Assembly: GCA_964471565.1 (NCBI GenBank)
Contig: CAYYFK010000004.1
Span: forward strand, 1-43,717
Length of the DNA stretch: 43,717 bases
Direction: 5' to 3'
Source of the DNA: JABIBT01 sp964471565
GTDB taxonomy: Archaea; Nanobdellota; Nanobdellia; SCGC-AAA011-G17; PNOQ01
Positions 23,975 to 31,756 of the stretch are shown here, in pieces. The position numbers and the translations under genes are program-made. Within the stretch, counting starts at the first letter, position 1, and each line of letters opens with the position of its first letter. Under the pieces are notes generated by a model. It worked only from the letters and a program-made list of their open reading frames with translations. It ran no database searches and was not told the DNA's origin.

Positions 23975-24091
23975 ATGGATGAAAACAAAGAGGAAAACAT
24001 ATACAGCGACGAAGTTGTAGAAGAAAAGGTGGATGATGATGAATTAGACCCTGAAGAAGCAGGATTTATGCAAGGGTACAACGAAGAATAA
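23975..24091 (+). CDS. 38-aa acidic microprotein
   Basis: An ATG opens a 38-codon frame rich in Asp and Glu, ending LDPEEAGFMQGYNEE. A similar short DPEEA-F--GY motif recurs in small archaeal proteins in my memory, but this is not verified. A TATA-like CTTTTAAAT (23946-23954) ends 20 nt before the ATG, fitting a leaderless gene. Its function is unknown. Confidence 0.5.
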   Translation: MDENKEENIYSDEVVEEKVDDDELDPEEAGFMQGYNEE

Positions 24092-24133
24092 AAATCCACA
24101 AAAAAAGTTTAATTTTAATAGATACTCTAATCT

Positions 24134-24140
24134 AAAAAAA
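24134..24140 (-). terminator. T7 tract at the end of the kink-turn ncRNA
   Basis: On the minus strand seven Ts follow directly on the closing stem ...CGCCAATA, as expected for archaeal T-tract termination. Confidence 0.6.
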
Positions 24141-24227
24141 TATTGGCGTCAAAGCAAGAGACGAATAATCCGAGGATAATTCTCAAGTAGACCGAAATCA
24201 ACAAATCTCAAGTTGCTCCGCCAATAT
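24140..24227 (-). ncRNA. structured ncRNA with a consensus kink-turn
   Basis: On the minus strand ATATTGGCG and CGCCAATAT form a perfect 9-bp closing stem 70 nt apart. Next to it the 5' strand reads GGCG-GA-GCAA and the 3' strand TTGC-TTT-GA-CGCC, which is the kink-turn arrangement: C helix GCAA/TTGC, 3-nt bulge, tandem G-A pairs, NC helix. L7Ae would be expected to bind. Inside lies a hairpin ATTATC-CTCG-GATTAT flanked by GAGA/TCTC, and CTTGAGA occurs twice. A TATA-like box (24246-24255) stands about 23 nt upstream and T7 follows. The plus strand has no kink-turn. No known RNA class was recognised. Confidence 0.65.
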
Positions 24228-24245
24228 AATGTAAAAAGGTCAATA

Positions 24246-24255
24246 AAATATAAAA
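24246..24255 (-). promoter_or_regulatory. TATA-like box for the kink-turn ncRNA
   Basis: On the minus strand TTTTATATTT lies about 23 nt before the closing stem and just after the rps2 stop codon, so the RNA can be transcribed on its own. Confidence 0.55.
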
Positions 24256-24261
24256 AACTAT

Positions 24262-24861
24262 CTATTCTGCAGTAAAGTCATCAATACTATATTTAAAATC
24301 TTTATCTGACTTTATCATTTCTTTATTCTTCATATATCCTTTAGCCAATACCCAAAATAAAATAGCCAAGCTTTTTTTACCCTTATTATTACAAGGGATA
24401 ACTAAATCAATATTTGCACATTCATTATTAGTATCACAAAAAGCAATAACTGGGATACCCAATTTAGCTGCATCTTCAACTGCATTTTTATCTGGCCAAG
24501 GATCACTAACTACAATTAATTTTGCTTCAATAAAATCCTCTAAATCAGCATTTGTAAGCAAACCTGGAGGATATCTGCCAGTAATAACGTTTATTCCTGT
24601 GCTTTTAGAAAATAATTTTGTAGGCTTCCAACCATTTTCTCTCCTACATACAACCAAGATATCTTTAGGATCAAACTGGCTTATTAAATTAATGGCATTT
24701 TTTATTCTTTCATTTATTTGTTCAACATTTAAAACAGATAACCCATCAGATCTAACTTTATAAATAAATTTAGACATAAATTTAGTCCTAAGTTTAGTAC
24801 CAATATGTATTCCTGCTTTCAAATAATCATCAAGTTCAACTAGTAATTGATTTTCTTCCAT
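24262..24861 (-). CDS. rps2: 30S ribosomal protein S2
   Basis: uS2, 199 aa: DDYLKAGIHIGTKLRTKFM at the N-terminus, the VVCRRENGWKP segment, GRYPPGLLTN and the VSDPWPDKNAVEDAAKLGIPV region (the archaeal form of the S2 motif). It binds the small subunit head-body junction. A TATA-like TTTATAAATAG (24883-24892) precedes the ATG by about 25 nt. Confidence 0.96.
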   Translation of the reverse strand: MEENQLLVELDDYLKAGIHIGTKLRTKFMSKFIYKVRSDGLSVLNVEQINERIKNAINLISQFDPKDILVVCRRENGWKPTKLFSKSTGINVITGRYPPGLLTNADLEDFIEAKLIVVSDPWPDKNAVEDAAKLGIPVIAFCDTNNECANIDLVIPCNNKGKKSLAILFWVLAKGYMKNKEMIKSDKDFKYSIDDFTAE

Positions 24862-24897
24862 AGAGTATTTGGCAAAATTAGCTATTTATAAAACTTT

Positions 24898-25842
24898 TTA
24901 TTTAATCAGCTTTTTAATACCTCTAATAGAGGATTTAGTCGCAAATTCCCCCTTTCTAATTATACTGGGAACACTACTAAAATCAAATTTAGAAATACCT
25001 ATTAGATCGGGTTTTATAATATAATCTGCATTTATCAAGGAATATTTGCTCAATTCATTAACCATAATACTAAAAGAATTCGAAGTAATCTTAAGTAATT
25101 TAGGTCCTTTCAGTTTATGTTTTTTAAAAAAATCAATTATTTTTTCCGGATGTTCCAAAAGGTTCTTAATAATCCAGGGAATATTCTTTCTCTTGGCTAC
25201 ATATTTATTTATTTCCTCAATTTCTTGCTCTATCATCTTTTTTTCAATTTTCTTTAGAAATTTTTTACTTTTCTCAGTTTTAGAATTCACAATAACGTCT
25301 TTCAAGGGAACAGACAAATCTACTGTTATCACGACATCTGCACCCATTTTTCTAACTATCTCAACAGGAACTGGATCTACAACACCCCCATCTACTAAAA
25401 CTCTACCATTATATTCATAAGGAACAAAAATACTAGGAAGAGAAATACTTGCCCGCAAAGAGCTTGCAACATCCCCTTTCTTAAAAATAACTTTCTCCCC
25501 CTTATAGACATCGGCAGCAACTACTTCCAGAGGGATCTTTAAATCTTTAAATTTCTTATTCTTTAACAAAACTCTCAAAAACGTTTCAATTTTATCTCCA
25601 GACAATATCCCCTTATCTGGCAAAGTAAAATCAACCAAGTTTTCCCACTTTGTTGTTAAAGCAATCTTTTTCAAATCTCTAATTGGCATTCCAGATGCAT
25701 ACAACGCTGCAACAACCGCACCCATACTAGTTCCGGATAAATAATCAATTTTTATATTATTCTTCTCAAGAACCTCTAATACGCCAATATGTGCTAATCC
25801 TTTTGCAGTTCCACCACCTAAAGCTAAACCAATTTTTTTCAT
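24898..25842 (-). CDS. patatin-like phospholipase (RssA/YchK type)
   Basis: 314 aa. The family's Ser-Asp dyad is visible: the oxyanion loop GGGTAKG at residues 9-15, the nucleophile in GTSMG around 39-43 and the Asp in DGGVVDP around 150. It should hydrolyse acyl esters of lipids; in an archaeon with ether lipids the substrate is unclear and may come from a host or food. It has no signal peptide, so it is cytosolic or membrane-associated. It overlaps the end of the enolase gene by 4 bp. Confidence 0.93.
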   Translation of the reverse strand: MKKIGLALGGGTAKGLAHIGVLEVLEKNNIKIDYLSGTSMGAVVAALYASGMPIRDLKKIALTTKWENLVDFTLPDKGILSGDKIETFLRVLLKNKKFKDLKIPLEVVAADVYKGEKVIFKKGDVASSLRASISLPSIFVPYEYNGRVLVDGGVVDPVPVEIVRKMGADVVITVDLSVPLKDVIVNSKTEKSKKFLKKIEKKMIEQEIEEINKYVAKRKNIPWIIKNLLEHPEKIIDFFKKHKLKGPKLLKITSNSFSIMVNELSKYSLINADYIIKPDLIGISKFDFSSVPSIIRKGEFATKSSIRGIKKLIK

Positions 25843-26975
25843 TTTATTTTTTTCAACCTGTTATACTTAACTACTCTTTCTTTACCATAAACTCCACTTT
25901 TCAAAAAATCTCCACCAAAAATATAACATAAGTCTGCTAAAAAATCCTCTTTAGTCTCTCCAGATCTATGTGAAAAAATAATTTTAATTTTATTAAGTTT
26001 ACAATATTCAACAACTTTTTTGACTTCAATTAAAGAACCAATTTGATTAGGTTTTACAATAACTCCATTAACCTTTGCTTTCTTAACCCTTTCCAAATTA
26101 GTAGTTGTTAAATCATCACCAACAATCAAACAATCATTAACTTTCTTCCTTAATTCCTTAAAACCTTCAAAATCTTCTTCGTGTAAAGGATCCTCCAAAT
26201 ATCCAATTTTATACTTTTTTACTAAATGGGTTAAATAATTTATTTGCTCTTCTTTATCTAAAGAAACTTTCTTTTTATTAAAAGAATAATTTTTATAATG
26301 ATATTTTCCATTCTTAAAAAAAGACGAAGCAGCAACATCTAAACCAATCCTAATTTCATAGCCCAACTTATAAGATAACTCATCAATTGCTTTTTTTAGT
26401 AAATCTAAAACTTTCAAATTACTATAATTTGTAACAAGCGCCCCCTCATCATTTCTCTCTTTAATTTTCAAATGTTTAGCTAAATACAAATAAACTGCCT
26501 GGTTAACCTTAACTCTGGTGACAAAATCTTTACAATTATCAACATACACCAAAAACTCTTGAAAATCTGGTTTCAGTTTGCCCTTGGTATGTAATCCTCC
26601 ACCAAGAACATTTCCTAGTGGGATTGGCAGTTTTCTATAACCCGAATTAAATTTCTTATATGGTTTTTTGAAATTTTTTAGAATAGCATACTCTAAAGCA
26701 ACATTAGGATTAGAACCAAAATCAAAAATTTTCTCTACTTTTTTTAAATCATCAAATTCATTAACTTCTATTCCTTTTAACATATCAAAAGAATTTATTT
26801 TTTTAATAACTTGATTTAAACTTCCTTTATAATATTCTTTTTCATATTTTCCTTTACTTTTTCCAGTTGGAGCAGAAGCTTTAGATTTTCCAGCATCAGA
26901 TTTCACTGTAATCTCAATACTATCTTCATTTCTAGAATTCTTTATCTTCTTAGCATTAACCTCTTTTATAATCAT
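25839..26975 (-). CDS. eno: divergent enolase
   Basis: A 378-aa enolase-superfamily protein, short against the usual 410-430. Recognisable parts are VGDDLTTTN, the VKPNQIGSLIE loop with the catalytic Lys, FSHRSGETKEDFLADL with the catalytic His, YLEDPLHEEDF and DVAASSFF for metal ligands, and the NDEGA site with the catalytic Glu. Several canonical blocks are altered: the first-loop SGAS motif reads ASAPTGKSKG, and the usual NGGSHA reads GGGLHTKGK. Key residues are kept, so 2-phosphoglycerate to PEP conversion remains likely. A TATA-like sequence (26996-27006) lies about 25 nt upstream. Confidence 0.88.
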   Translation of the reverse strand: MIIKEVNAKKIKNSRNEDSIEITVKSDAGKSKASAPTGKSKGKYEKEYYKGSLNQVIKKINSFDMLKGIEVNEFDDLKKVEKIFDFGSNPNVALEYAILKNFKKPYKKFNSGYRKLPIPLGNVLGGGLHTKGKLKPDFQEFLVYVDNCKDFVTRVKVNQAVYLYLAKHLKIKERNDEGALVTNYSNLKVLDLLKKAIDELSYKLGYEIRIGLDVAASSFFKNGKYHYKNYSFNKKKVSLDKEEQINYLTHLVKKYKIGYLEDPLHEEDFEGFKELRKKVNDCLIVGDDLTTTNLERVKKAKVNGVIVKPNQIGSLIEVKKVVEYCKLNKIKIIFSHRSGETKEDFLADLCYIFGGDFLKSGVYGKERVVKYNRLKKIK

Positions 26976-27013
26976 AAGCTAAAAATTAAAATTCAAATAT
27001 ATAAAACTAATGG

Positions 27014-27025
27014 AAAAAGAAAAAA
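27014..27025 (-). terminator. T-tract terminator after rpoK
   Basis: On the minus strand T6-C-T5 follows directly on the rpoK stop codon, with no stem. This is a typical archaeal end for the exosome-proteasome operon. Confidence 0.6.
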
Positions 27026-27217
27026 TTAAGGCATAGGCCTTTTAATTGTTATAGGTAAAACACCTTTCTCATACTCTAACATTGCTATCTTTATTGGGTT
27101 ATAATTCAAGCCAGTAAGTTCAGATTTACCAAGTTTCAACAACAATGGTGCACCCATACTTAATTGCAATGCTCTTGCTCCAATAATTCTAGCTTTCTCG
27201 TATTTTGTTAGTTTCAT
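27026..27217 (-). CDS. rpoK: DNA-directed RNA polymerase subunit K
   Basis: The 63-aa omega/Rpb6 homologue: KLTKYEKARIIGARALQLSMGAPLLL is the conserved helix pair. It helps assemble the largest subunit. Its start overlaps the rrp42 stop by 4 bp and it ends the operon at a T-tract. Placement behind the exosome genes, rather than with rpoN or ribosomal proteins, is less common. Confidence 0.93.
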   Translation of the reverse strand: MKLTKYEKARIIGARALQLSMGAPLLLKLGKSELTGLNYNPIKIAMLEYEKGVLPITIKRPMP

Positions 27218-27981
27218 TTCAAAACCTTCCTTATTTCAGCAGATTTCTTAACAGCCAATCCAATCATTTCATCAACTTGGTCAATGTCCAATCCTACGTT
27301 TCCACCTTTTTGCATAGCATGCACGTCTCCTTTTTCAGAAACAGCCACATTAATTCTAGCATCAAAGTTTTTTTCTTCTTCTAAAACTGGATCAACCATT
27401 GATTTTCCACCGATGTTAACAACTGTACAAGTTACAGGAATAACATTTAAAGGAACTTTTGTTTTTGTAAACTCTCCATACAGGATTTTATCTCCATCTA
27501 ATTTAGGAAATACTGCACTCTTCAAAGCAGCTACAGCCGCTAATGATGCAGCATCTATCAAGTTTCCATCATTATTTAGAGGGTATATATCCAAAAATAT
27601 GGTCCAAACTAGTTCTCCTTTCTTGATACATAATTTTTTTGTATCAATCATTCCACTTTCTCTAATCCCTCTGTCAACAACTCTTGCCAACTCTATAGCT
27701 TCAGGTCCTGGAGGTCCGCTTAGAAATTCTGGATCTGCCATAGGACTCAATTCAGCACCAGTAATCAAAACCCCATCTTCGGGGCTATCTGGATACGGTG
27801 TTCCAACAGCCATCTTAACTCCAACAAATACTTCGGTTTCTCCCCAAGTAACTTTAGCTGAACCTTCTGCTTTATTAGAAACTCCCAATTCAATTTTTAT
27901 TGGTTTTCTAACTTCATCAAATTTTCTACCATCTATTCTAGCATCTTTGTCAGCTAAAACTTCAACATAACTTTTACTCAT
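27214..27981 (-). CDS. rrp42: archaeal exosome subunit Rrp42
   Basis: An RNase PH-fold subunit, 255 aa, forming the hexameric ring with Rrp41. Visible are RKFDEVRKPIKIELG, AEGSAKVTWGETEVFVGVK and VDRGIRESGMID. In archaea Rrp42 itself is inactive but shapes the RNA-binding surface. It overlaps rrp41 by 4 bp and rpoK by 4 bp. Confidence 0.95.
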   Translation of the reverse strand: MSKSYVEVLADKDARIDGRKFDEVRKPIKIELGVSNKAEGSAKVTWGETEVFVGVKMAVGTPYPDSPEDGVLITGAELSPMADPEFLSGPPGPEAIELARVVDRGIRESGMIDTKKLCIKKGELVWTIFLDIYPLNNDGNLIDAASLAAVAALKSAVFPKLDGDKILYGEFTKTKVPLNVIPVTCTVVNIGGKSMVDPVLEEEKNFDARINVAVSEKGDVHAMQKGGNVGLDIDQVDEMIGLAVKKSAEIRKVLK

Positions 27982-28682
27982 TTTCCTGCCTCCTTATACT
28001 TATCTTTCAAGGCTTTCACTTGCAATTTTTTAATACTCTGAATTGCTTTTTTACCCATTTCTAAGGCTTCCTTTATCTCTTTCTGTGTCATCTTTCCGTC
28101 CATTTGTAATAATGTAACTTTTCCAGATCTAGGCAAAATAGCAATTGGTAAATCAGTTGCTCCGTCCTTATAATCTTCTTCTTCTTTAGTTAGATCAACA
28201 CAAATTTTGTCCCCAACTTTTCCAACAGCTACACTACATACAAGGTCCTTCATTGGTGCACCTGCATCAGCCAAAGCTAAAGCAGCAGCATTTATACCAG
28301 CTGTTCTTGTTCCTGCATCTGCTTGTAATATATTTACATAGATGTCAAAACCAGTATTTCCGAATTTATTCAATTCTACAACTGGGAACAAAGAACTTTC
28401 AGTAACTTTAGAAATTTCATTACTTCTTCTTGTTGGACCCGGTCTTTTTCTTTCAGTAACAGAAAAACTCATCATGTCATAATGACATCTTAAAAGTCCT
28501 CTACTAGGATTCTGTAAAAAAGACGGAAATACATCTCTTGGGCCATAAACTGCAGCTATTGCAATAGTATTTCCCATTTTGAACATAGCACTTCCGGTAG
28601 CTCTTTTTATTATTCCAACTTTAGCTTCCATCGGCCTTATTTCATCAAATTTTCTTCCATCAAATCTCTTTGCATACGTCAT
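27978..28682 (-). CDS. rrp41: archaeal exosome subunit Rrp41
   Basis: The catalytic RNase PH-fold subunit, 234 aa: DGRKFDEIRPMEAKVG, ATGSAMFKMGNTIAIAAVYGPR, RRSNEISKV with the RNA-binding Arg pair, and the EEDYKDGATDLPIA segment holding the Asp pair of the active site. It degrades RNA 3'-5' with phosphate. It starts 1 bp after the rrp4 stop. Confidence 0.96.
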   Translation of the reverse strand: MTYAKRFDGRKFDEIRPMEAKVGIIKRATGSAMFKMGNTIAIAAVYGPRDVFPSFLQNPSRGLLRCHYDMMSFSVTERKRPGPTRRSNEISKVTESSLFPVVELNKFGNTGFDIYVNILQADAGTRTAGINAAALALADAGAPMKDLVCSVAVGKVGDKICVDLTKEEEDYKDGATDLPIAILPRSGKVTLLQMDGKMTQKEIKEALEMGKKAIQSIKKLQVKALKDKYKEAGK

Positions 28683-28683
28683 T

Positions 28684-29373
28684 TTATTTACTCTCCTTCT
28701 TCAAAAATTCACTAATTTTATCAGTTAGTCCTTCTCCGTGAGCTTCTTTCTCAACTTGTCTAATTGCTTTAACAGCTAAAAGTTGTTTATCTGGCTCACC
28801 TCCAGAAATCCATACATAACCATTTTGTCCTACAACAATAAAACAATCAGTATGTTCTTTTATCAAAGATATCATACTTCCTTGTTTTCCAATAATTCTT
28901 GGAACTCTTGTAGGTTGAACTTCTATAAGTCTTCCATTACTCAACTTTCTGGTACCGGGTACTTTCATACTGGCATCAATAATTTTGCTTCCAATTACTT
29001 TAGTAATCTTACAAGCAACATAGTCTCCAAAAGAGTAATATTGACTTAAGTCTGCTCCATTTGGTATGAACTCTCTACTTCCATCTCTTAATGGTATTGT
29101 AGCAAAAAATGGCCATCCAAAATCAACTCTCCAGCCATACATTCCTATATCAACCACTTTTCCAATAATAGTATCTCCATCCTTAGGTAAATATTTTCCA
29201 CCTAAAGGAACAACTTTCAAAAGTCTATTATCAATATGTGCTAATCCTACCTTTAAAGATAAAATTTTATCATCTTCTCTAAATGCCCCTTCTCCAGGCA
29301 AATTATCCATTCCTTCAGCTAATTCTTCTCCTGGAACAACCAGCTGTCTTTCTTCTATTAATATTTTTCCCAT
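28684..29373 (-). CDS. rrp4: archaeal exosome RNA-binding cap subunit Rrp4
   Basis: 229 aa: an N-terminal domain (VVPGEELAEG), an S1 domain around GKVVDIGMYGWRVDFG, and a C-terminal KH domain with RIIGKQGSMISLIKE. It caps the ring and guides RNA into it. A GGAGG Shine-Dalgarno (29380-29384) lies just before the ATG. Confidence 0.95.
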   Translation of the reverse strand: MGKILIEERQLVVPGEELAEGMDNLPGEGAFREDDKILSLKVGLAHIDNRLLKVVPLGGKYLPKDGDTIIGKVVDIGMYGWRVDFGWPFFATIPLRDGSREFIPNGADLSQYYSFGDYVACKITKVIGSKIIDASMKVPGTRKLSNGRLIEVQPTRVPRIIGKQGSMISLIKEHTDCFIVVGQNGYVWISGGEPDKQLLAVKAIRQVEKEAHGEGLTDKISEFLKKESK

Positions 29374-29379
29374 TTTTTT

Positions 29380-29384
29380 CCTCC
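29380..29384 (-). promoter_or_regulatory. Shine-Dalgarno for rrp4
   Basis: On the minus strand GGAGG lies 6 nt before the ATG at 29373, in the 16-bp SBDS-rrp4 gap; it decides the start. Confidence 0.6.
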
Positions 29385-29389
29385 ATATA

Positions 29390-30091
29390 TTACTTCATTT
29401 CTTTTGATTCAATCTGACCGTGAGCTATATTATTCAAATCATTAAACAATCCTTCCTGCAGCCCTGCAGGAACTTCTACATTGACAGATAATCTTCCATC
29501 ACCAAGCCACTCTTCTTTCAAAATTTTAGAATATTTTTTCAGTATTCCAAAACTTCTACCTGAAGCTTCGGCAGGGATAACCAAGTTTAATTTCTTTATT
29601 TCATAAGAAATAGGTAAAATTTCCTTTAACTCAGAAATTATAGATTCAACTTGTCCTTCTGCTGATTTAAATTCTTCTATTTTAACTTTTCTTTCATCCA
29701 TTGCAGATTCAATTCTTTCCAATGGATGAGGCGTATTAGTTTGAGGATTTACAGCATACTGAGAAATTATAAAAGCGATTTTTTTCTTTTTCTCTTCTCG
29801 CAATTTTTTTCTATATTCAACAGTTAACTGTATTTCACCATCCTTCAAAATCTTTTCAGCTATTGCTCTTTTGTCATCTGTTCCAAAAATATTAACGAGA
29901 TCATGCTCTGATGCATGCTCTCCTTTTTTTATATCTTTAAAAACGTCTTCTGTAACTAAGGCTTCATCTAATTCGGCGTTTCCTTTTTTATATTGCATTG
30001 CTTTTTCACAATCAACTAAAATCTCAAAGCTATGTTCTTGCTTCTTTAATCTTGCTGTTACACTATTTTCTACGCCAGTCATTTTAGACAT
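29390..30091 (-). CDS. ribosome maturation protein SBDS (Sdo1)
   Basis: 233 aa with the three SBDS domains: VTARLKKQEHSFEILVDCEKAMQYKKG at the N-terminus (FYSH domain, read in parts), a central helical part with NPQTNTPHPLERIESAM, and a C-terminal ferredoxin-like domain. It helps release the anti-association factor from the large subunit. The gene lies in its usual place between psmA and rrp4 and overlaps psmA by 13 bp. Confidence 0.95.
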   Translation of the reverse strand: MSKMTGVENSVTARLKKQEHSFEILVDCEKAMQYKKGNAELDEALVTEDVFKDIKKGEHASEHDLVNIFGTDDKRAIAEKILKDGEIQLTVEYRKKLREEKKKKIAFIISQYAVNPQTNTPHPLERIESAMDERKVKIEEFKSAEGQVESIISELKEILPISYEIKKLNLVIPAEASGRSFGILKKYSKILKEEWLGDGRLSVNVEVPAGLQEGLFNDLNNIAHGQIESKEMK

Positions 30092-30795
30092 TTCCTAATA
30101 TGCTCCCTAGTTAACCTCTTAAATTTTTTATCACTTGTGCTAATAGAACAACCATCTAGCCTATCCAAATTGAAATCTTTTCCAAGTACTTTTTTCAAAG
30201 AATTCACAGCCAGTTTAATTCCTTCTTCCAAAGAAAGATTGTCCTTATAGTTTTTTGATAATATTTCTTTTAATTCATCCTCAAATTCTCCAATAGCAGT
30301 AGCTTTATATTCCCAGTGTATTCCTGTTGGATCCGTCAAAAATAACTGCGGACCATCATTAACTCCTGCAAATAACAAAGAAACTCCAAAAGGTCTAGCT
30401 CCCCCATATTGGGTGTACGCTTGTTTCAAATTAGAAACTTCCTTAATTAAAGAAGCTGGTTCCATTGGTTCATCATATGCTACCCTATATTGCTGAGCAA
30501 TAACTTGAGCTTTTTCAATTAAAATTCTAGCATCACTCATAATACCTGATGCTGCTGCAGCTATATGTTCATCAACTTGAAAAACCTTCTCTATACTATG
30601 TGTTACTATTAATTTGTCTATAACTCTCTTATCTGCTAAAAGTAAAACTCCATCTTTACAAACAATTCCCATAACAGGCGTTCCTTGTTTCACCGTTTTT
30701 TTAGCATATTCTACTTGTAATAATCTTCCATCAGGACTAAACATTGTGCTTGCCCTGTCATATCCCATCATTTGATGTTGAACTGATTCTTGCAT
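30079..30795 (-). CDS. psmA: 20S proteasome alpha subunit
   Basis: 238 aa. The alpha-type N-terminal helix signature YDRASTMFSPDGRLLQVEYA is complete, followed by GTPVMGIVCKDGVLLLADKR and the typical AAAASGIMSDARILIEKAQ. Alpha rings gate the proteolytic chamber; no beta subunit gene is in this window. A GGAGGA Shine-Dalgarno (30805-30810) overlaps the end of the Pop5 gene. Confidence 0.96.
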   Translation of the reverse strand: MQESVQHQMMGYDRASTMFSPDGRLLQVEYAKKTVKQGTPVMGIVCKDGVLLLADKRVIDKLIVTHSIEKVFQVDEHIAAAASGIMSDARILIEKAQVIAQQYRVAYDEPMEPASLIKEVSNLKQAYTQYGGARPFGVSLLFAGVNDGPQLFLTDPTGIHWEYKATAIGEFEDELKEILSKNYKDNLSLEEGIKLAVNSLKKVLGKDFNLDRLDGCSISTSDKKFKRLTREHIRKCLK

Positions 30796-30800
30796 TTATA

Positions 30801-31133
30801 TCATTCCTCCAAAAATTTTTTCCTTGCTTTATTAAGTATACCTGATGCTCCGATAACATTAATTGTTGTTTTTTCTTTTCCTATATTTTTTATTAAACTT
30901 AAAGCCATTTTAACTTCATCTTGATATTTTACATTCGTTTTTACTATTCCTTTGTTTTCTTTCGTTTCTACAAGCATAAAACCTGCTTTAGCAATTCCTA
31001 ACTCACCAAGAAATTTTAGCACATTATCCGAGACATCTTTCTCCAATCCCTTTTCAGAAATTTTCTTTTCAGATATCGCTTCATAAACAATGTAGCGTTT
31101 CTTTTCCTTTAAAGTAGGTAATATCGGTTTCAT
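30801..31133 (-). CDS. rnp2: RNase P protein component Pop5
   Basis: 110 aa: PTLKEKKRYIVYEAISEK at the N-terminus and the GIVKTNVKYQDEVKMALSLIKNI region are typical of Rnp2/Pop5. It pairs with Rpp30 to help RNase P RNA cut 5' leaders from pre-tRNAs. It sits directly before psmA, the standard archaeal order. Confidence 0.9.
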   Translation of the reverse strand: MKPILPTLKEKKRYIVYEAISEKKISEKGLEKDVSDNVLKFLGELGIAKAGFMLVETKENKGIVKTNVKYQDEVKMALSLIKNIGKEKTTINVIGASGILNKARKKFLEE

Positions 31134-31220
31134 CCTTATAACCGAGAAGATCTCAAATCAAACAATATATTCTTCTCACGACAAAAATCAGAAGAAATTA
31201 GGGCTTTATAAGTTTTTCTC

Positions 31221-31718
31221 TTACTTCTTTTTCTTTTTAGTTTTCTTAATAACTTTCTTTTTAGCAACTTTCTTTTTAACGACCTTTTTTGCAGTTTTCT
31301 TTTTCGCAGGGGCCTTCTTTTTAGCAACTTTCTTCTTAACCTTTTTCTTAGCTTTTTTCACTTTACTTGGCTTTCGAGTAAAATACTGCCAACATGGGTA
31401 AATTTTCTTAGTATACGGGCTAGCCTTCCAAATTTTAACAACTTTCCCATTAAGTACATCTATTCTGCAAAAAGTAGAATAAACCGAAGGTTGCATATAC
31501 GTACCATCTTTCAAAACAAACTGAATATCATACGAACCAGAACTCCAATTATCTGTAAACTGTTGAATATACCTCTTCAAATCAAGCATACTATACGCAT
31601 TTGGTCTTCTTATATTCATATATTTATTCTTATGATATGGTGCTTTGTATGTTTCTCTTATTTTCAAAACCATCATAGGCCGAATAAAATTAACTTTTAC
31701 TTCTTCATCTAGCTTCAT
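31221..31718 (-). CDS. hypothetical protein with a histone-H1-like Lys/Ala tail
   Basis: 165 aa. Residues 1 to about 115 form a compact unknown domain (MLDLKRYIQQFTDNWSSGSY, YDIQFVLKDGTYMQPSVYS). From about residue 115 it is nearly pure Lys, Ala and Val with KKKAPAKKKTAKK-type repeats, like the tail of histone H1 or bacterial HU-like fusions. Such tails bind DNA or rRNA. It is placed between Rpp30 and Pop5, so an RNA-related role is inferred. The real reading frame is the Lys one; a parallel Arg-rich frame is a shadow of the repeats. Confidence 0.7.
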   Translation of the reverse strand: MKLDEEVKVNFIRPMMVLKIRETYKAPYHKNKYMNIRRPNAYSMLDLKRYIQQFTDNWSSGSYDIQFVLKDGTYMQPSVYSTFCRIDVLNGKVVKIWKASPYTKKIYPCWQYFTRKPSKVKKAKKKVKKKVAKKKAPAKKKTAKKVVKKKVAKKKVIKKTKKKKK

Positions 31719-31756
31719 CTAAAACTATAAAATAAAAAGGATGTTTATAAATTTTT

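Noticed and set aside
24140..24227. Plus-strand RNA from the same inverted repeat
   Set aside because: The complement of the GA pairs is TC, so no kink-turn forms, and the T7 tract is on the minus-strand side only.
24140..24227. C/D box or H/ACA guide RNA
   Set aside because: No RUGAUGA/CUGA pair and no clear pseudouridylation pocket with an ACA were found; kept as an unclassified RNA.
31136..31327. Open frame of 63 aa rich in Arg, Lys and Leu
   Set aside because: It lies in another frame across the Lys/Ala repeat tail of the gene at 31221-31718 and only mirrors its repeats.
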